From JAWKUK01 sp041398605 (GTDB lineage Bacteria > Planctomycetota > UBA1135 > GCA-002686595): a DNA stretch of 64,000 nucleotides. The notes under the pieces are model-generated. The model saw nothing but the letters and a program-made list of their open reading frames with translations. It was not told the origin of the DNA and searched no databases. Where the stretch lies: contig JAWKUK010000020.1 of assembly GCA_041398605.1 (NCBI GenBank), forward strand, positions 62,001-126,000. The letters run 5' to 3'. This document shows positions 28,117-36,696 of this stretch, one piece after another; within the stretch, counting starts at the first letter, position 1, and every line of letters begins with the position of its first letter. The position numbers and the translations under genes were made by a program.

Positions 28117-29225
28117 TCGGCTTGTTTCGTGCCGCAGCCTGGGCAGAAGCGCGCATCCGGTGACATCGAGCTCCCACAGCCCGAACAGAAGCGCGTCGCG
28201 CCCTTGGGCTCGACCCGCGCCAGCTCCTTGCCACAGGCCGCGCAGAACTTGCCCTGCGGCACCGTCGCGCTGCACGCACCACAGACGACGCCCGGCGTCG
28301 CGGGGGCGAGGCTCTGCCCGCCCTGGGAGTCGCGCACCAACATCTGGGCGAGGCCAAAGCCGACGCCGAGGCCGGCGCCGCCGAGGAGGCCGCCCTCGCC
28401 GCCACCGCCGCCGCCGCCGCCTTTGGCCATGCCTTCCCCTGCGCCGAGCAGCGCCTTGCCCGCGGCAAACTTCTGGTAGCCATCCACGCCCCCGACCGTG
28501 CGCAGATACGCCGCGTCGCGGTAGAGCGTCTTGAGGTTCGCTGCGTCGTCCTCGTCGATCCCGATGACGAAGTTCCCGAGGCGCACGACGTCGATGCCGT
28601 AGTCCGCGACGTGCGCGTCCATGGCTTCGAGGACGTCACGCTCGAGCTCGAGCGTGTACGCGCCAGACGTCACATCGAGCAGCGGCCACTTGCGCTTGAC
28701 GAGGAGCTCTGCGATCGAATCGCGCAGCACCTTCAGCACCTGCTCCTTCATCCACGCTTTGACCGTGAACGCCTCCGCGCGTCCCATGCCGACGAGGCCG
28801 GTGATCAGCTTCACCGGGTCGATGACGCGGAACGAGAACTCGCCGTGCACCATCGTCTCGACGGGGACGCCCGACTTCGGGTCCTCGACGTGGCCGATGC
28901 GGCCGCCGAACTTGTTGCCCGTGTGCTCGCGCGTGTTCACGAAGAACACTTCGGCGATGAAGACGTTGCCGCCGGTGACCTTGTCGACGAGCTCCGACAG
29001 GAAGGGCAGGTTGGCGGAGTCGAGGGAGTGCCGACCCGGGCCGAGCGACTCGACGACCTTGCCGTTCCTGAAGAAGACCGCGCACTCGTCGGAGTCGACG
29101 GTGAGCTGCGACTTCATCGGGATCGTGCGGTCGGGGTGCTTCCAGACGACCTCGGCCTTCGTCCCGTCGGGACGGGCGATCATCATCTCCTGCACGCCGC
29201 GCTTGAACCAGTCCATCACGCCCAT
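28113..29225 (-). CDS. SPFH-domain protein with two C-terminal zinc ribbons (YdjI-like)
   Basis: A 370-residue cytoplasmic-type SPFH (stomatin/flotillin-like) protein of the 'virion core protein'/YdjI group. The N-terminal segment MDWFKRGVQEMMIARPDG and VWKHPDRTIPMKSQLTV is characteristic. The SPFH core spans about 30-225, then comes a Gly-rich linker with an eight-glycine run, then two zinc ribbons: C315/C318/C328/C331 and C347/C350/C361/C364. In Bacillus subtilis YdjI works with YdjG/YdjH and PspA at the membrane. A double-zinc-ribbon YdjG-like gene lies divergently 266 bases away. The gene is translationally coupled to the prolyl oligopeptidase. ATG 29216, three codons later, is an alternative start. 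Confidence 0.88.
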   Translation of the reverse strand: MGVMDWFKRGVQEMMIARPDGTKAEVVWKHPDRTIPMKSQLTVDSDECAVFFRNGKVVESLGPGRHSLDSANLPFLSELVDKVTGGNVFIAEVFFVNTREHTGNKFGGRIGHVEDPKSGVPVETMVHGEFSFRVIDPVKLITGLVGMGRAEAFTVKAWMKEQVLKVLRDSIAELLVKRKWPLLDVTSGAYTLELERDVLEAMDAHVADYGIDVVRLGNFVIGIDEDDAANLKTLYRDAAYLRTVGGVDGYQKFAAGKALLGAGEGMAKGGGGGGGGEGGLLGGAGLGVGFGLAQMLVRDSQGGQSLAPATPGVVCGACSATVPQGKFCAACGKELARVEPKGATRFCSGCGSSMSPDARFCPGCGTKQAE

Positions 29226-29491
29226 GGGCCTTCGCTCTCCTCCGGAGCCGTCGCTCGCGGGTCTGTACTCCTGTCGGACTCAGCCGCGGATCCGGGGGGC
29301 CCGGGCGCGGCGCCCCGCGCGCACGCTGCGCCCGGGGCCAGCACTGTACGGGCTGGCGCGCCGAGCATTCAAACCGTCGCCGGAGGCGACGCCGGTCGAA
29401 GGCGGCGCGCGGGCTGGGTTTTGGCGGCCCTGATCGGGACTCCGCGCGAATACGGCGCCGCGTCGGCGCTACTCTCCAGCCCCGTCCCGCC

Positions 29492-30622
29492 ATGCCCAGC
29501 GACGTCGAACCCCCGGACCCCGAAGCGGTCACGACCGCGCCCGACGCTGCACGCGCGCGCGTCGACCTCGACTGCGACGTCTGCGGCGCGCCCTTGCGGT
29601 GGGCGCCCGAGGCGCGCTCGCTCGCGTGCGACCATTGCGGGGCGCGGCGGACGGTGCTCGCGCGCGACACGTTGATCGTCGAGCGCCCGTTGGAGCCATC
29701 GGCCATCGCCGAGGCGTCGACGGGCTTCGGGCTACAGCTGCGTGTCCTCGCCTGTGAGACGTGCGGCGCGCGCACCGCCCTCGAGCCCCACGCGGTCGCC
29801 GATAGCTGCCCCTTCTGTGGCTCGGCGCGGGTGTTGGACCAGGGCGCGCTCCGCAACCGGATTCGCCCCGAGTCGCTCGTCCCTTTGGAGGTCTGCCAAG
29901 CGCAGGTCGAGGCCGCGTTCACCAAGTGGGTGCGCTCGCGCTGGTTCCGCCCGAACGCGCTCTCGCGCCAGCGGGAGTTCCGCGCCGTCGGGCTCTACGT
30001 GCCTGCCTGGACCTTCGATGCGCGCGCCCACTCCCGCTGGACCGCGCAATCCGGCACGTACTACTGGGAGACGGTGCACGTGAACGTGCACGTCAACGGG
30101 CGCAGCGAGCGCCGGGCCCAACAAGTGCGCAAGGTGCGCTGGCGGCCCGCTGACGGGCAGCGGGACGACGCCTTCGACGACCTCCTCGTGCTCGCTTCGA
30201 AGGGCGTCGACGGGGACCTCGCGCGGCGGCTCGGGGGCTTCCAGGGCGGCGGGCTGGTGCCGTACCAGCCGGAGTACTTGGCCGGCTGGCGGGCCGAGGA
30301 GTACCAGATCGACCTCGAGGCGGGCTGGGCGGTCGCGCGGCAGGAGATGGAGGCGACCCAGCGCGCCCGCTGCGCGAGCGACGTCCCCGGTGACACCCAC
30401 CGGGCGCTGCGCGTCGAAACGAAGCTCTTCGATGTGCGTTGGAAGCACGTGCTCTTGCCGATCTGGAGCCTCACGTACACGTTCCGTGGCGCGCCCTATG
30501 CGGTGCTCGTGCATGGCCAAACGGGCCGGATCGTCGGCCGCGCGCCGTACTCCTGGGTCAAGATCCTGTTGCTCGTGCTGCTGATCGCAGGGGTCATCGC
30601 CTTGGTCGCTGCATCGCAGTAG
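29492..30622 (+). CDS. Membrane-anchored double-zinc-ribbon protein (YdjG-like)
   Basis: A 376-residue protein. Two four-cysteine zinc ribbons come first (C28/C31/C46/C49 and C88/C91/C106/C109), then a helical/beta region with NRIRPESLVPLEV, FRAVGLYVPAWTFDA and the HVNVHVNGR strand, and a C-terminal tail anchor (KILLLVLLIAGVIALVA). This order matches YdjG-type proteins, frequently mis-annotated as primosomal helicase because of the ribbons. In Firmicutes, YdjG and the SPFH protein YdjI form one membrane complex; here the two genes are divergent. The cytoplasmic ribbons would face the SPFH protein. Function beyond envelope stress is unknown. Confidence 0.8.
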   Translation: MPSDVEPPDPEAVTTAPDAARARVDLDCDVCGAPLRWAPEARSLACDHCGARRTVLARDTLIVERPLEPSAIAEASTGFGLQLRVLACETCGARTALEPHAVADSCPFCGSARVLDQGALRNRIRPESLVPLEVCQAQVEAAFTKWVRSRWFRPNALSRQREFRAVGLYVPAWTFDARAHSRWTAQSGTYYWETVHVNVHVNGRSERRAQQVRKVRWRPADGQRDDAFDDLLVLASKGVDGDLARRLGGFQGGGLVPYQPEYLAGWRAEEYQIDLEAGWAVARQEMEATQRARCASDVPGDTHRALRVETKLFDVRWKHVLLPIWSLTYTFRGAPYAVLVHGQTGRIVGRAPYSWVKILLLVLLIAGVIALVAASQ

Positions 30623-30669
30623 AGAGCGGCGCTCGCTCGGCGCGTCGCGCAGCGGGCCTGCGTCGCTGG

Positions 30670-30714
30670 GGCAGCCTGTCCGGCCGGGTCCCCGGCGCAG
30701 CGCGACAGGCTGCC
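30670..30714 (+). terminator. Inverted repeat after the YdjG-like gene, probable terminator
   Basis: GGCAGCCTGTC and GACAGGCTGCC form a perfect 11-bp stem around a GC-rich 23-nt loop, 47 bases after the stop. A second imperfect GC hairpin follows (around 30717-30755). No T-tract is present, so factor-dependent termination or a simple RNA stability element is also possible. No gene is seen in 30623-30891. Confidence 0.5.
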
Positions 30715-30891
30715 GCGGCTCCCGCGCGCCTGTGCGGGGGAGCCGGGGCCCCAAGGCGAGGGGGGCCGCGCAGGACGTCTGAGCCGAGTGGGGTCATGGG
30801 GTTGTTCCCGGCGCCTCCCGGGGCGATGCTCTGCACCCTGGGCGCGCATCCGCGCGCTGCCGCCCGACGACCCCGCCACTCCCACTCGATC

Positions 30892-32365
30892 TTGCACCGC
30901 AACACCCTCGTCTGTGCCCTCACGGGCTCATTGCTCGCGGCCTGCGCGTCCCCCGTCGCTGAGGCCCCTGACTTCGACCGACGCGTCGACGAGCTCGAGC
31001 TGCCGGTCCCCGCGGCTTGGGCGACCGCGAACGCGGCGGCGGATGGTCCGTCGCGTCGACGCCGTTCTGGACGCCGTTCCAAGAGCCCGCGCTCGACGCG
31101 CTCATCGACGAGGCGCTGGAGCACAACCGCAACCTCCGCGCGAGCGCAGCGCGGCTGGCGGCGGCCGCGCAGCGCTCGACGGTCGCGCGCAGCCAGCGCT
31201 GGCCCGCGCTGGACGCCTCGTTGGGTTGGCAGCGCACGAAGAACATCTTCGTGGGCTTGCCGATCCCCGGCAGCAGCGCGCCGCTCGAAGCCTCTCGTCG
31301 ACTTACAACGCCGGGCTCTCTGCCAGTTGGGAAGCGGACCTCTGGGGGCGGATCGCGTCCGGCGCTGCGGCGGCGGACGCCGCGTTCGGCGCGAGCGCCG
31401 CGGACTTCGCAGCGGCGCAGCTCTCGGTGGCTGCAGAGACCGCGCGCGCTTGGTTCGCGGCGCGTGAGGCGCGCCTGCAAGTCGAGCTCGCGCAGCAAAC
31501 GGTCGACAGCTATCGCGGGACGCTGCGCGTGATCGATGACCGCTTCGAGGCCGGGCTCGTCGGCGCGCTCGACGTGCGCCTCGCGCGCGCGAACCTCGCC
31601 ACGAGCCAGGCGAACCTCGTGACCGCCGAGCGCCTCGAGGCGATCGCGCGGCGCCGGATCGAGCTCGTCCTCGGGCGCTTCCCGAGCGCGGAGCTCGAAG
31701 TGCCCGGCGCATTCGGTGAACTGCCGAGCGCGGTCCCTGCGGGGTTGCCGGCGGAGCTCCTGGCGCGGCGCCCGGACCTCGCCTCCCTTGAGCGCCAGCT
31801 CGTCGCGGCAGAAGCGACGATCCGCGAGAAGCGCGCGGATCGCTGGCCCCGCATCGTGTTGACCGGCAGCGCTGGCCGCACGAGCGACGAGGTCGGCGAC
31901 CTCCTCGATGGCGACTTCACGGTTTGGTCGCTCGCGAGCTCGCTCACGGCGCCGATCTTCGATGCCGGTCGGCGCGCAGCCGCGGTCGAAGAGGCCGCCG
32001 CGAACGCGCGCGCGGCAGGCGAGGCGTTCGCCGGCGCCGTGCTGTCTGCCTTCGCGGAGGTCGAGAACGCCTTGGACGCCGAAGGGCGCCTGCGCGACGG
32101 GCTCGGGTTCCTGACGGTCGCCGTGGACGAAGCGCGCGCGGCGCTCGAGTTGGCTGACGCTCAGTACCGCGAGGGGCTGATCGGGATCGAGCTGGTGCTC
32201 GATTCGCAGCGGCGCCTCCTGATCGCGGAGAGCTCGCTCCTCATGACCCGCCGCGAGCTCTTCATCAACCGCGTCGACCTCGTCGTGGCGCTCGGCGGCG
32301 GCTTCGAGCGCCCCGGCACGGGCGTGGACGGAGCCGGCGGGGAGGCCGCGACGCTCGAGCGCTGA
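30892..32365 (+). pseudogene. NodT-type outer-membrane efflux lipoprotein, disrupted by two frameshifts
   Basis: TolC-like outer-membrane channel of RND efflux systems. The product is clear but split over three frames: a lipoprotein signal from TTG 30892 (ALTGSLLAAC, Cys18) and ELPVPAAW; then, from about 31040, WSVASTPFWTPFQEPALDALIDEAL and helix LRASAARLAAAAQRSTVA; then, from about 31295, SSTYNAGLSASWEADLWGR to the end, including the second half (LTAPIFDAGRRAA ... AQYREGLIGIELVLDSQRRLL). Both shifts equal loss of one base, and 1474 + 2 bases restores exactly 492 codons. Either sequencing errors or a recent pseudogene. No periplasmic adaptor or RND pump gene is adjacent. Confidence 0.8.
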
Positions 32366-32464
32366 GCGCTCGGAATGGCACGTTTGAGCCCGAGGTCGCT
32401 GGAGCGCTGAACGCCCCGCGCGCGCTGGGCGATGACGCGCGCGGTGACCTGTGCGCAGAGCTCG

Positions 32465-33427
32465 ATGTCCACCCTTCCCCAGCCGTCGCGCGGCGCCCTT
32501 GGCGCCGCCGTGGGCGTCATGTGCGTCGTTTGGGGCTCGACGTGGTACGTCGTCCGGGAGGGGCTCGTCGGCTTGCCGCCGCTCGGCGCCGCCGGGCTGC
32601 GCTTCCTCATCGCGTGGGGCGCCATGTGGGCCCTCGCGCCTCGGATCGCGCGCCGCGAGGGCGGCGCGCCGCCGTCGTGGTCCCTCATCGCTTCGATGGG
32701 GGTCCTCAACTTCGGCCTGACCTACGGCCTCGTGTACTGGGCGGAGGTCTATCTGCCTTCGGCCCTCGCAGCCGTGCTGTGGGCCATCTACCCGTTGATC
32801 ATGGCAGTGGCGAGCCACGTCTACGTGCCAGGGGAGCGCATGCAGGCCGCGCAGTTCGGCGGCCTCGTCCTCGGGCTCGGGGGCGTCGCGTGTCTGTTTG
32901 CGACGGACCTCGCCGCGCTCGAGCTCGCGAGCAGCGCTGCCGTCGGCGGTCGCTTCGGCGGCGCACCTGCGGCTCCAGCGCTCGGCATGATGGGGGTGGC
33001 CGCCGTCTTTCTGCTCGCGCCGTTGGTGTCTGCGATCGGGACGGCGCATGTCAAAGTCCACGGCGCCGGCACGAGCTCTGCCCTCCTGAATCGAGATGGC
33101 ATGCTGCTCGGCGCTGTGCTCTTGCTCGGCGCCTCGCTCCTGTTCGAGCGGGGGGCGACGTGGACGTTCACGGGGCGCGGCCTCATGTGTCTCGGCTATT
33201 TGTCCCTCGTCGGCACGGTGCTGACGTTCACGCTCTATTTCTGGGCCCTGCGCCACGCGCGCGCGACGCAGCTCGCGCTGATCAGCTACGTCACGCCCGC
33301 GATCGCGGTCATGATCGGAGTCACGGTGGGGGACGAGCCCGTGACCTATTGGACCGGGGTCGGGTTGCTCGGGATTCTGGCGGGCGTGGCCGTCTCGATG
33401 GGGATCGCGCGGCGCCGGTTGAGGTGA
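32465..33427 (+). CDS. EamA-family (DMT superfamily) transporter
   Basis: A 320-residue inner-membrane protein with ten predicted helices arranged as two EamA halves. The first half has the signature VMCVVWGSTWYVVREGL and LRFLIAWGAMWAL, PSALAAVLWAIYPLIMAV; the second half has LVGTVLTFTLYFWALRH and YVTPAIAVMIGVTVGDEPV, GVGLLGILAGV. Family members export metabolites or amino acids; substrate cannot be predicted. ATG 32465 is preferred because it begins 19 residues before the first helix; ATG 32432 is possible. It is 99 bases downstream of the broken efflux gene. Confidence 0.9.
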   Translation: MSTLPQPSRGALGAAVGVMCVVWGSTWYVVREGLVGLPPLGAAGLRFLIAWGAMWALAPRIARREGGAPPSWSLIASMGVLNFGLTYGLVYWAEVYLPSALAAVLWAIYPLIMAVASHVYVPGERMQAAQFGGLVLGLGGVACLFATDLAALELASSAAVGGRFGGAPAAPALGMMGVAAVFLLAPLVSAIGTAHVKVHGAGTSSALLNRDGMLLGAVLLLGASLLFERGATWTFTGRGLMCLGYLSLVGTVLTFTLYFWALRHARATQLALISYVTPAIAVMIGVTVGDEPVTYWTGVGLLGILAGVAVSMGIARRRLR

Positions 33428-33592
33428 CCGGAGGCGCCGCCAAGGCCCCGCTCGGGGGGGGCCGTCCCGAACCGAGGCCGATCGCCCGACAGGCGGTGGC
33501 CGAGGCCTCCCTGGGCGGAAACTGCGCACGCCCTCGGTTATAAGAGAGCCTTGGGACTGACCCGGCTCAGTCACCCACACGACCCTCCTTTC

Positions 33593-34150
33593 ATGCGCGG
33601 CTTCCGACGTTCCTCAGGTGCAGAACACCTCGTCCACGCGATCGAGCTGCCCGAGCTCGCGGGGCGCCGGCGGTTGCGCGCGGCGCGCATCGTCGTCCAG
33701 GGCGCGCCGACGGCTGCCGCGGCCCCAGCGCCGGCGGCCCCTCGCACCGAGGACCAGGTCGTTCGAGGGGGTGGCGAAAGCGCGCTCCTGACCCACGGGC
33801 ATCGCCCCGAGGACGGGGTCCCGCTGCGGACGGTCGACGTGCCGCGCCCAGCGCCGCCCGAGGGCCCGTCGGGCGCCAGGTCGGACGCCAACAGCCAGGC
33901 CCGCATCGAGCTGCTCGAGCGGCGCCTCGCCAAGCTGTCGCGGGTCCTCGATGAGCGCACCGCCCAATTGCAGCTTCGTATGGAGCGCGGGGCCGTGGAC
34001 AACGGCGTCGCCTCGACGTTCACGGAGGTCCAGGGCCTGCGGGGCGACTCGGAAGAGGTGCACCGCAAGCGCGAGCTGATGTCCGCGATCTTCGATGCAA
34101 ACCGGAAGCTACGGGAAAGGGTTGGGTCAGGAGTCTCGAAAGCCGAATAG
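33593..34150 (+). CDS. Small coiled-coil protein upstream of the MamK-like actin; candidate filament partner
   Basis: A 185-residue protein of unknown family. The N-terminal part (1-30) is basic, the middle (31-100) is Ala/Pro-rich and probably disordered, and the C-terminal 105-175 is helical: ELLERRLAKLSRVLDERTAQL is a heptad-like coiled coil followed by AVDNGVAS, VQGL and ELMSAIFDANRKL. The same block, in the same order, ends the degenerate GGDEF protein at 40273-41235 (AVDNGIAS, VQGL, ELMSKIFAANLDL). Only 72 bases separate its stop from the actin gene, so the two are likely cotranscribed. TTATAA at 33538 may be the -10 element. ATG 33593 is chosen; the frame is open 14 codons further upstream. 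Confidence 0.75.
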   Translation: MRGFRRSSGAEHLVHAIELPELAGRRRLRAARIVVQGAPTAAAAPAPAAPRTEDQVVRGGGESALLTHGHRPEDGVPLRTVDVPRPAPPEGPSGARSDANSQARIELLERRLAKLSRVLDERTAQLQLRMERGAVDNGVASTFTEVQGLRGDSEEVHRKRELMSAIFDANRKLRERVGSGVSKAE

Positions 34151-34222
34151 CATCCTGCGGAGTCGGTCGATGCCTGGTGCGTCACCGGACTCGGGAACCC
34201 CTCGCCAGCCATTAGCCCGAAC

Positions 34223-35326
34223 ATGAGCTCTAAGAAGGACACAGCGTCCGCCGTCCAACCTGACACCGCCGACGCCTCAGACAGCCCCGGCGCCAAGAAG
34301 GACCACGGCGTCCTTTATCTCGGCATCGACCTCGGCACCTCGCGGACCTCCGTCTGCGCAAGCAATGGCGTCCGAGAGACCGTGGAGTCGTTTGTCGGTT
34401 ACCCGAAGGACCCGGTCGCAAGGAAGCTGCTGAAGAAGGACGTCCTCTTCGGCGAAGAGGCGCGCGAGAAGCGCCTGTCTCTGAACCTCTACCGCCCGCT
34501 CGAGCACGGCGTGCTCAAGCACAACAAGGACGGCAAGGAGGACACGCAAGAGCTGCGCGCCGCCAAGGACCTCGTGCGCGAGATCGTGCGCCGGGCGCGT
34601 CCGCGCGCGGACGAGCTGGTCTACGCGGTGATCGGCGTGCCGGCCCAGGCCTCGATCCACAACAAGGACGCGATCCTCGACGCCGCCCGTGAATCGGTGG
34701 ACTCGGTGATGCTGTGCTCCGAGCCGTTCTCGGTCGCGTATGGCCTCGACATGCTCGAGGACGTGCTGGTCATCGATATCGGCGCCGGCACGACGGACCT
34801 CTGCCGTATGCACGGTACGATGCCCGACGACGCGGACCAGATCACGATGACCTACGCGGGCGACTTCATCGACGACGAGATCATGAAGGAGCTCAAGCTC
34901 GCGTACCCCGAAGCGCAGCACACCAAGCAGATGGTGAAGTCGCTGAAGGAGAAGTTCTCGACCGTCGAGACGAACAGCGACGCGATCATGGCGATGCTCC
35001 CGGTGAACGGCAAGCCGACGTCGTTCGACATCACCGTGCCGATGCGCACTGCTTGCAAGCGGATCGTCGAGCCGATTGTCGAGGGCCTAGGCACTCTGAT
35101 CGGGACGTTCGATCCTGAGTTCCAAGAGCGCTTGAAGAACCGCGTCCTGCTCGCCGGCGGCGGCAGTCAGATCAAGGGCCTCGACCGCGCGCTGACGGCG
35201 GAGATGCACCGTTTGCTCGGCGGCGGCAATGTCATCCGCATCGAAGAGCCGGTCTACGGCGGCGCGAACGGCGCGCTGAAGATCGCGCACGACATGCCCG
35301 AGGAGTACTGGGAGCAGCTCAAGTGA
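34223..35326 (+). CDS. MamK-like bacterial actin
   Basis: A 367-residue actin-fold ATPase. Phosphate-1 loop LGIDLGTSRTSV begins at about 33, phosphate-2 VIDIGAGTTDLCRMHGTMP at about 183-201, and the adenosine motif LLAGGGSQIKGL at about 309-320. The segments SFVGYPKDPVARKLL, YAVIGVPAQASIHNKDAIL, SEPFSVAYGLDML, AGDFIDDEIM and the C-terminal PEEYWEQLK follow magnetosome MamK closely and differ from MreB. An N-terminal ~30-residue Ser/Asp/Ala tail precedes the fold. MamK forms cytoplasmic filaments that position organelles. No mam genes are nearby, so another cargo is implied. It is preceded by a coiled-coil gene and followed by a strong terminator. Confidence 0.9.
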   Translation: MSSKKDTASAVQPDTADASDSPGAKKDHGVLYLGIDLGTSRTSVCASNGVRETVESFVGYPKDPVARKLLKKDVLFGEEAREKRLSLNLYRPLEHGVLKHNKDGKEDTQELRAAKDLVREIVRRARPRADELVYAVIGVPAQASIHNKDAILDAARESVDSVMLCSEPFSVAYGLDMLEDVLVIDIGAGTTDLCRMHGTMPDDADQITMTYAGDFIDDEIMKELKLAYPEAQHTKQMVKSLKEKFSTVETNSDAIMAMLPVNGKPTSFDITVPMRTACKRIVEPIVEGLGTLIGTFDPEFQERLKNRVLLAGGGSQIKGLDRALTAEMHRLLGGGNVIRIEEPVYGGANGALKIAHDMPEEYWEQLK

Positions 35327-35410
35327 GCCCGACGCCGTCGCGGCGCGCGCGCTCCGGGTTGCGGAGGGCTGCGCGCTGCGGACGGTAGGGGCGCCAGCCA
35401 AGGTGCAGAG

Positions 35411-35445
35411 CGCGCGCGTGCCAAGTGTGGCGCGCGCGCGTTTTT
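35411..35445 (+). terminator. Rho-independent terminator of the coiled-coil/MamK-like operon
   Basis: A 12-bp stem (35411-35422 with 35429-35440, one G-U wobble) around an AAGTGT loop is followed directly by TTTTT at 35441-35445. This is the most canonical intrinsic terminator in the window and delimits the operon. A TAGGTACGGT element follows at 35476-35485, ahead of the next gene. Confidence 0.88.
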
Positions 35446-35565
35446 GTTGGCGGAGCCCGGCCCTACTGCGAGGGTTAGGTACGGTACCCAGCCCGCCGCG
35501 TTCGGCCGCGACGCATCAGGTCCCGAAGCAAGGACCCTCAACCCTCGGCGGCCCCGCCTATCGCC

Positions 35566-36681
35566 TTGCGCTTCCTACGCTCGACCTGGCCGCTCGCCCT
35601 CGCGGCCGCGCTGATGCTGACCTCGCGCCTCGCGACGGGCGCCATGGAGATGCTCTATGCGCGCCGCGTGTACCCGGTCATCGCAGAGGTCCTCGGCGCC
35701 CCGGCGCGGGCCTACCACGCGTTGACAAGCTCGCTCGGGCTGCGCGGTCGCTTCGTGCCTAGCCTCTCCGAGCTCTTGATCGTCGCGCTGCTCGTCTTCG
35801 TCGGGCGCGGCATCGTCCGTGCCATGCGCGCGCCCGATGGGCCGGACCTCGTCAGCGCGGCGCTCGCGTGCGCGCGCGGTGTCGGCTGGGGCGCGCTCGT
35901 CTTTGTCGTCGCGTGGGGGCTCAATCACTCGCGCCGGGACCTCCTCCATTCGTTCGGTTGGACTCGCGCGCCGATGCAGGCCGCGGACCTCGAGCGTGTC
36001 GCGCTGCGGCTCGCTGAGGCAGCGGCGGCTGCGCGGTCCGAGCTCGCAGAGGACCAGCGCGGGGTCGTCGTTGCGCCCGCGGACTATGGCGTGCGCGCGG
36101 CCGCTGCGTGGCGCGCAACAGGAGCGGCCAACCCGTGGTTGCGCGGCGCCACGCCGCTTGTCGTCGAGCCCGCAGCGTCAGGCCTCCTGATCGCGGCGCA
36201 GGTCTCGGGCATCTTCTCGCCTTTCACGGGCGAGGCCCACGTCGCGCGCGGGCTGCCGCCGATCTCGCGCGGGTTCACCGCCTGCCACGAGCTCGCGCAC
36301 CGCATGGGCTTCGCGCGTGAGGACGAGGCCAACGCGCTCGCGTTCTACGTCGGCATCGAGTCGAGCGACCCCTATCTGCGCTGCTCCGCCGCGACGCTCG
36401 CGTTTGCGTACGTCGCGACGACGTTGAACGCGCTGGACCCCGAACGCTGGCGCGCGGTCGCCCTGGCTTGCTCGCCAGGCCTGGCGCGGGACCTCGACGA
36501 CCAACGCGCGTTCTGGCGCCGAGACCGCGGCGCCGTCGCCAAGAGGTTCGGGCAGCTCGCGACCGCCACGAACGACGCCTACCTGCGCAGCATGGGGACG
36601 GCCGACGGTGTCGCGTCCTACGGCCGCATGGTGGACTTCGTGCTGGCGTGGGACCAGGCCCACCGTGCTCGCCGAGAGTAG
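35566..36681 (+). CDS. DUF3810-type membrane zinc metallopeptidase
   Basis: A 371-residue protein with three N-terminal membrane segments (LALAAALMLTSRLA; LSELLIVALLVFVGRGI; VGWGALVFVVAWGLNHS) and a soluble peptidase-like domain. HELAH at 241-245 (FTACHELAHRMGFAREDEANALAFY) supplies two zinc histidines and the general base; the downstream EDEAN glutamate is the likely third ligand. This layout is that of DUF3810 proteins, mostly known from Bacteroidota. Substrate is unknown. The TTG start at 35566 retains the first membrane helix; ATG 35614 would cut it. It lies after the MamK-like terminator and just before the dehydrogenase-cytochrome gene. Confidence 0.85.
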   Translation: MRFLRSTWPLALAAALMLTSRLATGAMEMLYARRVYPVIAEVLGAPARAYHALTSSLGLRGRFVPSLSELLIVALLVFVGRGIVRAMRAPDGPDLVSAALACARGVGWGALVFVVAWGLNHSRRDLLHSFGWTRAPMQAADLERVALRLAEAAAAARSELAEDQRGVVVAPADYGVRAAAAWRATGAANPWLRGATPLVVEPAASGLLIAAQVSGIFSPFTGEAHVARGLPPISRGFTACHELAHRMGFAREDEANALAFYVGIESSDPYLRCSAATLAFAYVATTLNALDPERWRAVALACSPGLARDLDDQRAFWRRDRGAVAKRFGQLATATNDAYLRSMGTADGVASYGRMVDFVLAWDQAHRARRE

Positions 36682-36696
36682 CGCTACCATGGGCGC

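Noticed and set aside
29926..30153. Small plus-strand frame inside the YdjG-like gene
   Set aside because: Ala/Arg-rich shadow in another frame of a gene with clear zinc-ribbon motifs.
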